A DNA stretch of 64,000 bases from Branchiostoma floridae (Eukaryota > Chordata > Leptocardii > Amphioxiformes > Branchiostomatidae), in NCBI RefSeq assembly GCF_000003815.2, contig NC_049983.1, forward strand, positions 4,293,219 through 4,357,218, read 5' to 3'. Numbering within the stretch: the stretch's first letter is position 1; each line of letters opens with the position of its first letter. Below the pieces are notes generated by a model. The model ran no database searches. It had not been told where the DNA came from and saw nothing but the letters and a program-made list of their open reading frames with translations. Position numbers and translations under genes: made by a program. Of this stretch, positions 22,801 to 32,763 are shown piece after piece.

Positions 22801-25010
22801 GCATTGACTTTCATCACCTATAAAGTATAAAAGAAAAATAGCAATGGTTCCTGAACAATTTTAGTATGATCCATACTTCCTAAATTGAGAGTGGTGCAGG
22901 TAAAATTTGTCTGGTGCAGGTAATCTTCAATGCTACCTGCACCAGTGCAGGTATGCAGGGAAAAGTATTTCGAGCCCCGACATGTAAATACTCAATTTTA
23001 CCTGACATTGCAAGGAGATTCAATCCCAGGATGTCCTTGACAACCTAATAATCTTTCAACAAATACAAATCAAACACTTTTGTTCAAAATGAAAGCTCCC
23101 GAAGTTATTTTCATTAAATTGACATGAAACTCATATAAATGGCATGACATTGACTGTATTTGATGCTTGGGCACTATCTGTTCCCACCCTGTTGATGTTG
23201 TCCCCTCTGTGCAGGTGGTTGGACAGAAGAAGGACAACCAGATGCTGGAGCTGGTTGCTGCTATACAGAATAGGACATCGCAGGTCTGTAATTCTATACA
23301 TATGTACACACTAAAGGGAAGACAATGAGGATGCCTTTACCTAATAGTATATTACTTACCTATATATTCTTAGAATAGTACTTAGAAGCCTTCTTTGAGT
23401 TGATTTAACTTCCATGCAGCAGGGCTTTTGTAAAGAGGGAACAAGAGTGCTGTGTTAATTCTGATTGTCCAATTCAGCACAGATGTTACTAAGTTGACAG
23501 TCAGTCTTCTACTCTAACCTGTAATTTTACCCACAGAAAGCCTTAGAGTGCCCCATTTAAGCTTAAAATTATCTGAAACCCCATACGCTGGAAGGGAAAC
23601 CTCTATGTCAACCCCATTGCAGTGTTTTTCTAGAAAAACACCTGACCAGTATTCTAAACATTTGAAATCCAGTCAAACCTGTCTATAGCGGCCACTCAAG
23701 GGACCGGACAAATTTGGCCATTATAGACAGGTGGCCTCTGTATAGAGGTGGCAACTTGTAGATAAAATACCCAAGGGACCGACAAAAAGTGGCCACTTAT
23801 ATAATGGACAGGTGGCCCCTCTGTAGAGGTGGCCCCTAATACAGGTTTGACTGTACATACTAAGTGCATTACATGTTCTTTTGATTTCAAAATAAAGGAC
23901 ACAATTCATATCATTCCCTCTGTCTAGCTTCAATCTGTGCTTTTTCTACATCAGGTGCATGATCTTCAGAAGCAAGTCTCGTCTTTAGAAGATCAGCTGA
24001 CAGAGTCCACCAATGAGGTGCACACGCTGGCGGCTGCCCTGAGACTGGAGATGGACGCCAGGTCCCGCGTGGCGGCATCGCTCGAGGACGTGGAGAGGAA
24101 GGCACGTGAAACCGAGGAATGTCTGCACCTGCTGCAGCTGCAGCTGGAGGACAAGAAACAATCAGGTGATGGGGAAGATGTAAAGAACACTTCTGAGGCG
24201 ACAACCCCAGGACCAAGAGAGAAGACCACTCCGGTGAGAGAACCTGAGAGCCTTCTGAAGTTGAGGCCATGTCAGCTGTTCTCCGAGTGGCCTCCTATAT
24301 CACCTGCCATCCGAAGCAGACATCTCAGTACCTCCTGCCTGGATCTGGCCTTCACTTCTTCATCTCTGTTTGACAAGATGGCTTCAACAGTTGGCACCCA
24401 GACTGACTTACCTCGCTCTCCAAACTCTCAGCTCCAGGCTGATGATGCCTCTACCACAAGCACTGGTTCAGAAAAGGAATGTGTAGACAATTCCGTCCAA
24501 ACGTTGCCATCTTTGGTCTTCACAGAAGACAACCAGACTCAGACAGAGCTTACAACCACAGCCAGAAAGTGTGTGGAGGTGCAGACGGACTCCAAGACAT
24601 TTGTTGTCGAAAACACCCAAACCGAATGTGCGGAAGAAGTCGAGTCAGCCAGTCAAACTGATGGAGTCAACACCTGCGATACCTGTGTCGGCACTGTTGA
24701 ACTTACTGAGGACCAGTCATCGCAAACTGATATACACTTTGCATCGGTCCAGACGTCCACAGAACATCCAACAGAACAAAATGGCGAATCTGGTTGCATC
24801 AAACTAGACAGGGATTTTGAATTTGTTACCTCCAGACAGAAGCAAATGTTGGCTGTACTGAGGATGGTGGTGTGTATCTTGGCTGTTGTTGGCTTTGTCT
24901 TCATCGTCACATCATGCAGACCCTCCAGGAATGTGGAGACATGGTCCTTTCTGGAAGACGTCTTGGCGCCCTACGTAACTTTGCGCCACGTGTCGCGTCC
25001 ACCCTTCTAA
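13843..25010 (+). CDS. KASH5-like nuclear-envelope KASH protein, ten coding exons
   Basis: Exons: 13843-14831 (ATG 13880), 17289-17525, 18055-18138, 18359-18540, 19183-19403, 20389-20485, 21024-21105, 21825-21968, 23215-23283, 23955-25010. All introns are GT..AG and all phases agree. The total is one base above a multiple of three, explained by a single extra base near 14390; the corrected length would be about 1040 aa. Order: disordered N terminus (~170 aa), EF-hand-like region resembling that of KASH5/CCDC155 (LDPKGEDALVDLETYQ), an NIDPAELMTSVVELQKSSKK helix as in KASH5, long coiled coil (KASH_CCD-like), acidic linker, QT-motif array, TM segment and a 30-residue luminal tail ending RPPF. 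KASH proteins sit in the outer nuclear membrane and bind SUN proteins through their C terminus; KASH5 recruits dynein in meiosis. An LRMP/IRAG relationship is possible. Family assignment is by remembered similarity. Confidence 0.8.
13880..14831 (+). CDS. KASH gene first coding exon with a one-base frame disruption
   Basis: The reading frame from ATG 13880 runs through the acidic stretch FIEEEDLVD and then hits TGA at 14405-14407. The EF-hand-like region (LFHLCDIEKAGRV onward) continues in the frame one base later, from about 14391, and reaches the donor CAG|GTCAGT at 14831. A 30-base excision between the GTAAGT at 14358 and TAG at 14387 would not repair the frame. So one extra base around 14387-14393, real or a sequencing error, is the simplest explanation. 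Confidence 0.75.
15024..16615. mobile_element. 1.6-kb TIR element with internal tandem repeats
   Basis: Terminal inverted repeats TAGTCGAAGGGCCAA and TTGGCCCTTCGACTA bound 1592 bp in the first large KASH intron. Inside, a 220-235 bp unit is repeated about four times (starts near 15491, 15711, 15940, 16175), each with a GTAGAACG-type GC-rich head and a TCAAATGAAAG motif. No transposase is encoded, so it is a nonautonomous element of unassigned superfamily. Confidence 0.65.
19440..19924. mobile_element. Pogo/Tigger-like element, longer copy C
   Basis: 485 bp between CAGTCAAACCTGCC and GGCAGGTTTGACTG with TA on both sides (19438-19439, 19925-19926). Interior GCGACCACCT repeats are related to copies A and B. 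It begins 36 bp after a KASH exon donor. Confidence 0.7.
20588..20765. mobile_element. Pogo/Tigger-like fragment D
   Basis: Repeated GCGGCCACCT and GGCCACGGCC motifs like those of the other copies, but without recognisable termini. In a KASH intron. Confidence 0.5.
21999..22354. mobile_element. hAT-like MITE, copy 3, with 8-bp target duplication
   Basis: Termini CAGGGCTCTAGCCAG and CTGGCTAGAGCCCTG. The flanks are identical CTTCACAT (21991-21998 and 22355-22362), the 8-bp duplication expected of hAT transposons. It inserted 30 bp after the donor of the KASH exon 21825-21968. Confidence 0.85.
22540..22625. repeat. SINE tail fragment
   Basis: Shares CCATTTAACATCCTATCTGA-like sequence and a following GAGGGACG with the tail of the tRNA-SINE at 48345-48675. 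No tRNA-related head is attached. Confidence 0.45.
22650..22979. mobile_element. MITE with GAAATAC termini, copy 2
   Basis: Termini CAGGGCTCGAAATAC and GTATTTCGAGCCCCG, same subterminal CCTGCACCAGTGCAGG pattern as 8617-8913. ACATG lies on both sides here as in copy 1. Confidence 0.7.
23670..23853. mobile_element. Pogo/Tigger-like MITE, copy B
   Basis: Nearly the same as copy A (7245-7422) in opposite orientation: CAGTCAAACCTGTCTATAGC at the left and GGTTTGACTG then TA at the right. The left TA is mutated to TC. Confidence 0.75.
23955..25010 (+). CDS. KASH gene last exon: coil end, QT-motif array, TM and KASH tail
   Basis: 351 codons. A final coiled coil ends near 24165. Residues coded at 24390-24761 hold eight QT motifs: GTQTDL, SVQTLP, QTQTEL, EVQTDS, NTQTEC, ASQTDG, SSQTDI and SVQTST. 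A single hydrophobic segment (MLAVLRMVVCILAVVGFVF) is coded at 24846-24917, followed by a 30-residue tail with PYVTLRH and terminal RPPF. Known KASH peptides end in PPPX and bind SUN trimers; the fit here is good but not exact. Confidence 0.85.
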   Translation: MHDLQKQVSSLEDQLTESTNEVHTLAAALRLEMDARSRVAASLEDVERKARETEECLHLLQLQLEDKKQSGDGEDVKNTSEATTPGPREKTTPVREPESLLKLRPCQLFSEWPPISPAIRSRHLSTSCLDLAFTSSSLFDKMASTVGTQTDLPRSPNSQLQADDASTTSTGSEKECVDNSVQTLPSLVFTEDNQTQTELTTTARKCVEVQTDSKTFVVENTQTECAEEVESASQTDGVNTCDTCVGTVELTEDQSSQTDIHFASVQTSTEHPTEQNGESGCIKLDRDFEFVTSRQKQMLAVLRMVVCILAVVGFVFIVTSCRPSRNVETWSFLEDVLAPYVTLRHVSRPPF

Positions 25011-26300
25011 ACGATGGCATGCCATCACCCAAACTGATGAACTCAGATTTACCATTTCTAATTAAAATGCCACGTTCGTAAAATATATAACATTGGCATT
25101 GGCACTTTGGAAAGTGGAACAAAAATGTTGCTGCTGATGAAATCTGCTGAACTCCTACATTGTTCAATATTGTATAAACTGCTAGTAAATGCTTTGCAAG
25201 GCGGTTATTATGAATGTGAGAATTGCTATAACTTCACTGGTACTAATTTTCGTTTTGTGCTGTTCTTAGTCAAATGCACACATACATTTAACCTACTACT
25301 TACTCTCTATACTCATTCAATTATTTAGTAACAATCAAATTGACAATCACTTCTAAGAAAGTGCACGATATAACCCTTTCCATTTTGTAACTGTGTCCAA
25401 ATGGCTTACCAGTCTGTAGTGTATACATGTACAGTACCATCTTTCAACCTATTTCTCCTGTCCTATGAATATTTCCATGGAAGAAAATATGACTGTATTA
25501 TGACATAAAGTGTAGTAGTATGCAAAAGTTATGAATTTCATAACGGATCCCATGACCATAAAATTATTTAGGCACACTGTTATTATGTCATTGTCGCACA
25601 CAACAAAATAGGGGGAGGGGGAATTGTTTGGACTATCAGAAGCAATTTACCATCGTGATGGTTTATTAATGTGACAATATGCTAGTTTTAATGTATGTCT
25701 TTCCTATCTATGTGCAAGAAACTCATCTAAAAAATTTCTGCAATTTGTTAAAGGCAATATGACATGAAAATATTGCTTGGAACAGTTTGCTTCTCAGTAA
25801 CTTGTTGGCTAAAATTAGATTATTCTGTTTGTGACGTTACTACGGGTTCACTGTTATGAAGATTGTATGTTTAGTGTTTAATGATATGTTTATGTTCAAT
25901 ATCTCTCTAAACCTTGTTGCATGTTCGAGTTTGAAGTTAAATTTTGATCAGGAATGGTAGAAAATTCCTGTTTGAAAGTTTATGATGGGTATACTTCACT
26001 GAATACCTGTGTTTTGATGTGCAATAGTTTTTTTACGTTATTGTTGCATTTTTAGAGTTCCAAATAGTTGTCAGAGAGTAAAAAAATGCATTTTTCTTGC
26101 CAGATTATAAAATGTTGGAAGTTATGGTGTTATGAAATAGCATTGAGTGGTTCCAACCATGCATTAGACCAAAATCATAGTACCATCTGAAGTGTAGAAG
26201 TTGTCTGTTGTTCTGCAATATGCTGCTTTCTATTTTAACTATTAATGTCAAGTATTTATGATAGGTTCAGTGTCAAAAATAAAGATGTAGTATCGGTTCA
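25011..26300 (+). other. KASH gene 3' UTR
   Basis: AT-rich non-coding sequence after the TAA. A canonical AATAAA at 26278-26283 is a plausible poly(A) signal, giving a 3' UTR of about 1.3 kb. Short open frames here look random. Confidence 0.5.
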
Positions 26301-27190
26301 TTACATGTATTTGTGTGCTTATTATTGTTCTGAAATTATGAATTAAGACTAGAAATCCCCGAGGTGGCGGGCCTGGTGATATACACAGAAAACGACCAAG
26401 GCCATGGGGTAACTAACTTAGCCCATGGCATACTTCCCCGAAGCTTTTCTAGTTCATCAGCTTTACAAAATGTTACTTTATTTTGTCCTATAAGTCCACA
26501 ATCTTTCTTGTTATTGCTTGAAAAGCTGTGACAGACAGTGTCAGGCTGTAACAACACAAGGTCATTAATCTTGTCAAGACCTTCCCGGGCAAGGTACCTG
26601 GAGAGACAGAAAGTCTGGTGATATTTCTCTGGGCAATTAGAAGTCAGTTAGATTGGTCAGTTATCACATGACACAATTCCAGTCCCAGAAGAAGGGCTCA
26701 AAGGTAAGCTAGGATTGCTCAGAACGGGTCACATGCGTATAGCACCCACACTTTTCAGGCTGATATCACCAGTTTTCTTGATATCAACACACTTTTTCCT
26801 TCATTTGCATGAAATAGCAGCACACTTTTTTTCATAGCCACATGCTATGTGGATATAGCAACAGAAAATGGGGGCTCCTAATAATTAGGCTGAGGGGAAG
26901 TAGCCATGGGCTAAGCCTTGGATGGATCCTGATGATATTTGTTTGGTGGGTCGGGAAAACGAAGGTCAAGTTTGATAATTGGCCCCATAGCGGCTTGCTA
27001 AGGTACTGCAGCGGAAAATCAATTTTTTATATCACGTGTTCTGGACATGCTGTGGTCATGATTTTTGAGTGGTAGAGCCCTCGAAGCAGAGAGAAAGTGC
27101 TATGAGTTTGGACCCCCTAGTTGCTTTATTGGAACTGCAGGCGCCGGTTTCCTTTCAAACTTTGGACGAGAATAACTCTACAACATGTTG
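26301..27190. other. No gene recognised
   Basis: Contains GCCATGGGCTAAG-like motifs at about 26395-26430 and 26905-26920 and leads into the tandem repeat at 27191. No exon with supporting splice sites and protein-like composition. Confidence 0.35.
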
Positions 27191-28050
27191 ACGGATCGTC
27201 ATGATTTTTGGTGTGTAGATAGAATGAGTAATGACTTACATAATGGTATACTTATTATGCAAATCAACAGCTAATTTGCATAATTATTGAAGAAAATTTA
27301 TAAATCCACTGCATTCCATGATAGGACTTTCAAACTTGTCACTTATGTAGCTGACAAGGAGAGAAATGTCGATAGATATCAATTATGCAAATGATGACCT
27401 CATTTGCATAATTAATGTGAAAATATGAACATATTGACGGATCTTCATGTTTTTTGGTATGTAGGTAGCGTAAGTGAAGAACTACATAATGAGATACCAA
27501 TTGAGCAAATCAACAGCTAATTTGCATAGTTAATGAGGATATTTCATAAATTCACTACATTCCATGATGGGCTTTAAAACTTGTCACATATGTAGCTGAG
27601 AAAGAAAGAAATGTCAATACATATTCATCATGCAAATGGTGATCTCATTTGCATAATTAATGAGAAAATATGGACGTGTTGATGGATCGTCATGATTTTT
27701 GGCATGTAGATAGCCTAAGTGAAGACTTATATAATGTGATACTTTTTGTGCAAATTAACAGCTAATTTGCGTAATTGATTAGGAAAAGTCCATAAATCCA
27801 CTGCATTCCATTATAGTACTTTCATCAAATTTGTCACATATGTAACTGAGAAAGAGGGAAAAGAGTAAGAGGTGTATTTAAAGACTTTGAAAGAGCAAAA
27901 GTCAAGAATGGATCAAAGGATCATCATGATTTTTGGTATGCTGATAGCTTAAGTAATGCTTAATATAATTTGATATCAATTAATTGTAACTTGGGATCTA
28001 ATTTGCATAATCAATGCTGAAATTTTATAAACCAACTCCAAGCATATAAT
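27191..28050. repeat. ~245-bp tandem repeat rich in ATTTGCAT octamers
   Basis: Four degenerate units start at 27191, 27436, 27681 and about 27918, each opening with GGATCGTCATGATTTTTGG or a close variant. Most units contain ATGCAAAT and ATTTGCATAATTAATG blocks, i.e. POU octamer-like and TAAT motifs in both orientations. No coding potential. Confidence 0.75.
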
Positions 28051-28681
28051 TATAAAGAAAATGAAATGAGTAACGCATTTGTCTACAGACATCATTCTAC
28101 ATAACAAACCTGGTGTATTTAGCAAAGGTATGTGTTCGTAGAACTCTAGTTTTCAAAAGCGCAAAGAACTCTTTTCATAATCAGGTTCAGATAAATTCAA
28201 CGATGAGATTTCTCTGTCTGCACTTTGTTTTTGAGTTCATGACTGCAAAACAACAAATTACTGTAAAATGGAAAATGTTGGCGGATGTTTTATGTTTGTG
28301 GGTTTTGCGGCAACTTCTTCACCGCGAATTTATGACCGCCGTGAAAATACTCGGACTATTTTATTTCAAGTTTTCAGCAGCGAACCTAAAACTACCCAGT
28401 AAAATCCATTTCGTCCACCGCGATTTTGAATTTCAGCACATATTTTCCTTTCTGTAGTATACCCTGAACTGGTTGAGACAGTTATTATCACACCTTTATT
28501 CCCTGTGGGTAAGTAAGACAATAGGAAGTCTGAGATCACGTACTAGATGTACCGAGTCCAACCACTACTGCACAGCAATTTGTTGAGTATCTTTCGAACC
28601 CCACAATGACGCAAACATGACGCAAGTGTAGTGAGTGTGCACCTTTACGGGGTAACATGCCCTTTCGTTGGCTGATTACAA

Positions 28682-29914
28682 GAGGGTCTGCATGCCTTTT
28701 TCCGTTAAGCGTTACGAGCCCTCTCTAATTTAACCGTTAATCGTTACCGGCCCTCTCTAATTTAACGTTAATCGTTATCGGTATATTCTTCGTGAAGCGT
28801 TGGTTGTTTTAATTCAATGTTAACCGTTATTTGTTATCCCGAATTCACCGTTAAGCGTTACCAAGAAATGCTTCGTAACCCGTTATACACACGAAGTCAA
28901 ATGCCAAATAGAACCCCGGAAAATGCAGGAAATGGCGTTTCAAAGGGTCCAGATGTCAAAATTTTCTCAGAGCCTCCCGGCCTTTGGCTCTGGACAGGGT
29001 AAAATATGTTGCGGAAGCGTCGCCCTCAAAAACTTTATCACTCATACAGATTTCAGTGTGAACTTAGCTTAGTTTCGGGCAAAAAGTACTCCTCGAATGC
29101 AGAAAATGAGGTTTCTCCGGACCTTCCTTGCGACGGCTGGCGCCTTTGGCGCTCACGATGACATGGTGAAAATATGTCAGGGGCGTGGGTAGACACAAAA
29201 CTTTTCTCTCTAATAAAATGTCATTTAATTTAGCTTCGTCTTACAGCAAAATCTGCCCTTCAAAATGCAGTAAATGGCGTTTCAGACGGTCCAGATTTTA
29301 ATTTTCCCGGACTTATGTTGCAACGTCTCGTGCCTTCTGAGCTCGAAATGGTAAAATATGTCGGGGGCTCTGGGTGTGGAGGCCAAAGCTATAATCATTG
29401 TGTAATTTGATGAAAATGTCAAAATCAACCTAGCTTAGTCAGTCGGCAAAATTTGCCGAAAATGCAGGAAACAGTATTTAAGAGGGTCTTGATTTTAAAA
29501 TTTTCCCGGGGAGCATACCCCCGGACCCCCCTGGGATGCGTCGCGCCTTCGGCGCTCCATGTGCTGAAACAATAGTCCAATCCCCCCATAAGAAATTTGC
29601 TGCCGCCGTCTCTGTGGCGGGCCGGGAACTCTGCCTCCGTCAAGATACAGACGTCATGGACAATGTCCCTGTCATTCCTCTGCGTTCCGGGCACCTTTTG
29701 CTCTGTCATTAGTCGGATATTTTCCCCCATTGATATAACTACTCTAGCGTTGTATGAATAGGAATGCACGTCAATGTTACTTTCAACGGTGTTTTGTAAC
29801 TCCCTCTGAATTTACCGTTAAGCGTTACCGGGCCTCCTGAATTTACCGTTAACCGTTACCAGGCCTCCTGAATTCACCGTTAAGCGTTACCAAGACCCCC
29901 CCATGCAGACCCTC
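28682..29914. mobile_element. 1.2-kb element with GAGGGTCTGCATG termini
   Basis: Termini GAGGGTCTGCATG and CATGCAGACCCTC, flanked by identical TTACAA (28676-28681, 29915-29920). Both ends carry subterminal repeats of CCGTTAAGCGTTACC. The interior has a ~180-bp degenerate repeat (near 28915, 29095, 29265, 29460) with AAATGCAGGAAATGGCGTTT and CCCGGACC motifs. Part of the minus strand (29580-29769) is open with protein-like composition but matches nothing I know. Confidence 0.65.
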
Positions 29915-29917
29915 TTA

Positions 29918-30313
29918 CAAGACGGGGATGCGCCAGGTCTGACCGGTTCGGTTGATGTAAATCACTGTATCGCTGATACGAGACGAGGGTCATTTCCACT
30001 GATATAAGGCGCGACTTTGCCACGTAGCCACATTTCAGTCTCCGAATACTGTCCCCGGGCCCTAATAACATCGCTATATCCCGACTCAGAGTGTGCTGTA
30101 TTTTAGGAGTTGATGGATTAATTTTGACATCCAGCTGTTGCTGTTGTACCTCGTTAGGACAGGTATTCAGTTCAAATCCATATTTTATTTCTCTTACTTT
30201 ATCTAGCCATATCATAATTTGAGTTCTGTAATTCATCAAAGACCGGCTCTCTCTTACAAACACACATTTACTTCTGAGTCCGTGCCTGCGACACAAACAA
30301 CAGATTAATGTCA
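29918..30313 (-). CDS. Possible exon of an unrecognised protein
   Basis: An open minus-strand segment of about 130 codons is bounded by AACCAG (acceptor side, near 30314) and GTAAGA (donor side, near 29918). Composition is protein-like (e.g. MIWLDKVREIKYGFELNTC, DIAMLLGPGDSIRRLKCGY). No known domain is apparent. The donor coincides with the target duplication of the neighbouring element. About 50 bp around the acceptor are repeated at 28465-28520. Confidence 0.3.
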
Positions 30314-30565
30314 CCTGGTTGATACAATAATTATCACAGGTTTATACCCTGTAGGTAAGTAACACTCGCTTTACACTACATTTTTCTGAGACGTCTTGGA
30401 GACGTCTTGGCCAGGACGTCTTGGCCAAGACGTCTTCGCCGCCTCTTTACACACGCCCCGGAAAGCTGTAATGGAGTCCCCGCAGCGCCGGTCCGCCAGG
30501 GCTTGCCAATGACCCGTGTTGACCTGTAACCTTTGACCATGTCTTGGCGCGAACTGTGAAGAAAT

Positions 30566-32443
30566 ATGGCGGGAGAAAACATGCTGCTGTTCATGCAGCA
30601 GATGATGTTTTTGTGGCTGTTATCGCACTATTTCTTCATCCAGCNNNNNNNNNNNNNNNNNNNNNNNNNNNNNNNNNNNNNNNNNNNNNNNNNNNNNNNN
30701 NNNNNNNNNNNNNNNNNNNNNNNNNNNNNNNNNNNNNNNNNNNNNNNNNNNNNNNNNNNNNNNNNNNNNNNNNNNNNNNNNNNNNNNNNNNNNNNNNNNN
30801 NNNNNNNNNNNNNNNNNNNNNNNNNNNNNNNNNNNNNNNNNNNNNNCCGGGATTGGTACAGCCGCTTTCGGCTAAGCAGGGGTACTTTTCAACGTCTAGT
30901 TGACGAACTGCGGCCGTCCATTGAGAAAAAGAACACTCAGATGCGCGACGCCATTTCTGCAGAGAAAAGACTTGCCGTGACGATGTACTGGCTGGCGTCG
31001 GGTGACCTGTTTCGGACTGTCGCCGATCTTTTCGGCATCAGTGAAGGGTCTGTTTGTGTAATTATTCATGGCGTATGCAAAGCTATCGTAGATGTTCTCC
31101 TGCCCCAGTACATAAGATGGCCGACAGGAGAAAGATTACGCGCTAACATACGGGGCTACGAAGAAGTAAGGAACTTCCCCCAGTGCGGAGGGGCCATCGA
31201 TGGGACCCATATCCCTGTCAGAGCACCAGCAGGAGAAGGCCCAGACTTCCACAACAGGAAGGGATGGTATTCTATGCTCCTCCAAGGCACCGTCGACTAC
31301 CTCTACAGGTGACTTTTTAAATGCGTCTTGAATGTATTGTAGATCGTTAGTTATGTATTTTCAAAGTATAACATCTTTTGTAATACACTTAAAGTATAAT
31401 ATACCATTTGCTTAATTTTTCACTTTTGCTGTTTAACAATATAAAACAGGCATTAAGCATACTATTCTGCTTTACCCTACTCAAAGAGTATCAATCTTAT
31501 TTACCAGCTATGCCAAGATGAAAGATCATAGAAAGCATTCTAAAGTTTGATGCTCGTCTATAAGTACCATACAGATATGGATACACTTGTTCATACTCTT
31601 TAATACGTTCCTTTTCTCAACTTAATAAGTCAATTTCACATTTGTTCAGGCAGCTTTGTATTTGTACAAGTTGTACAACTAACGCCCATTTCCTCACCCT
31701 TTTCGTACAAGGTTCACAGACATCTCTATCGGATTCCCAGGCAGCGTACACGACGCCAGAGTTCTGCGAAAATCCGACATTTTCAAGCGTGGGGATAGAG
31801 GGACCTTGTTTCCACAGGTATTTTTTGTGTGTAAATTAATGTCTTTATGACCATAGCAATGAATTAAAGGGTATTGAAAAGACGCACTATTGATCTTGAA
31901 AACAACATACTGTGATATTTCAGAAATTGCAATATGACTTCAGATTTTCTAAGATATATGTACCTACCTGTCCGATTTTTTGTCATTGCAAGTCTTCTGT
32001 GTGTTTGGCAGGACTTGACGAAGGAGATAGACGGGGTGCAGGTTCCAGTTATGCTGCTGGGTGACCCGGCATATCCGCTTTTGCCGTGGCTTATGAAGGG
32101 GTATGCTGACAACGGTCGCCTTGATCGTGCCAAGACGCATTTTAACTTCAGGTTAAGCAGTGCACGCATGACCGTCGAATGCGCTTTTGGGCGCCTGAAA
32201 GGCCGATGGCGATGTCTTGCAAAACGCTTGGATGTAGACGTTGGCAGAGTTCCCCAAATTGTGGGTGTATGTTGTACCCTGCATAACATCTGCGAAATCC
32301 ACGGTGAGGGGTTTGACATGGAGTGGTTTTTCCATGATGTAGTTCGCCAACGGGCCCAATTGCCGCAGGTTGAAGAGGCCGCGCCAAATGACGCCAGGGA
32401 TGCCATATGCAGAAGGTTTGCCTTAGAGGAACAAGGAAGGTAA
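30566..32443 (+). CDS. PIF/Harbinger transposase (HARBI1-like)
   Basis: Three exons: 30566-31308 (interrupted by the N gap), 31712-31817 and 32012-32443, with matching phases (2, then 0) and GT/AG borders; about 426 aa. Exon 1 has a helix-turn-helix-like region (TVADLFGISEGSVCVIIHGV) and the first catalytic Asp in GGAIDGTHIPV. Exon 2 has the second in GFPGSVHDARVLRKS. Exon 3 has GDPAYPLLPWLMKGY and the Glu in TVECAFGRLKGRWRCL, giving a complete DDE set of the DDE_Tnp_4 family. Such proteins either move Harbinger transposons or are domesticated like HARBI1. No stop or frameshift is visible, so it may be functional. I could not find TIRs of a whole element. The first ~26 residues are hydrophobic and the start is uncertain. 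Confidence 0.85.
30645..30846. other. Assembly gap (N run)
   Basis: 202 N inside the first exon of the Harbinger transposase; the frame is preserved across it. Confidence 0.99.
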
Positions 32444-32763
32444 TTGCTCAGAAATCTTCTCTGGAAGGAGGAAGCAGACGTTTTGCAGGACAACATGCAA
32501 AAACAATTTGGGGAACTGTCAGTGTCTACATCTCTTGCCACATGTCTCACACAATGATTGCTATTCTCGTCCCCTTATCGTTTCATTCCGTGTACTCATG
32601 TATACCAAACAGACAAATCTCCATTGACATATGAGGCGCCTGAAAGTGCATAGAAGAGTCATATTTATATTTGTATGTGTTACGGCACGGATTGGTAAGG
32701 AATACTGTGTAACTTCAGAAGCATTCCAAACTGGGAATACCATCTACTTTCATATACAGTATA

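Noticed and set aside
28113-28457. 114-codon plus-strand frame
   Set aside because: No splice sites or domain; AT-rich composition with unlikely protein features.
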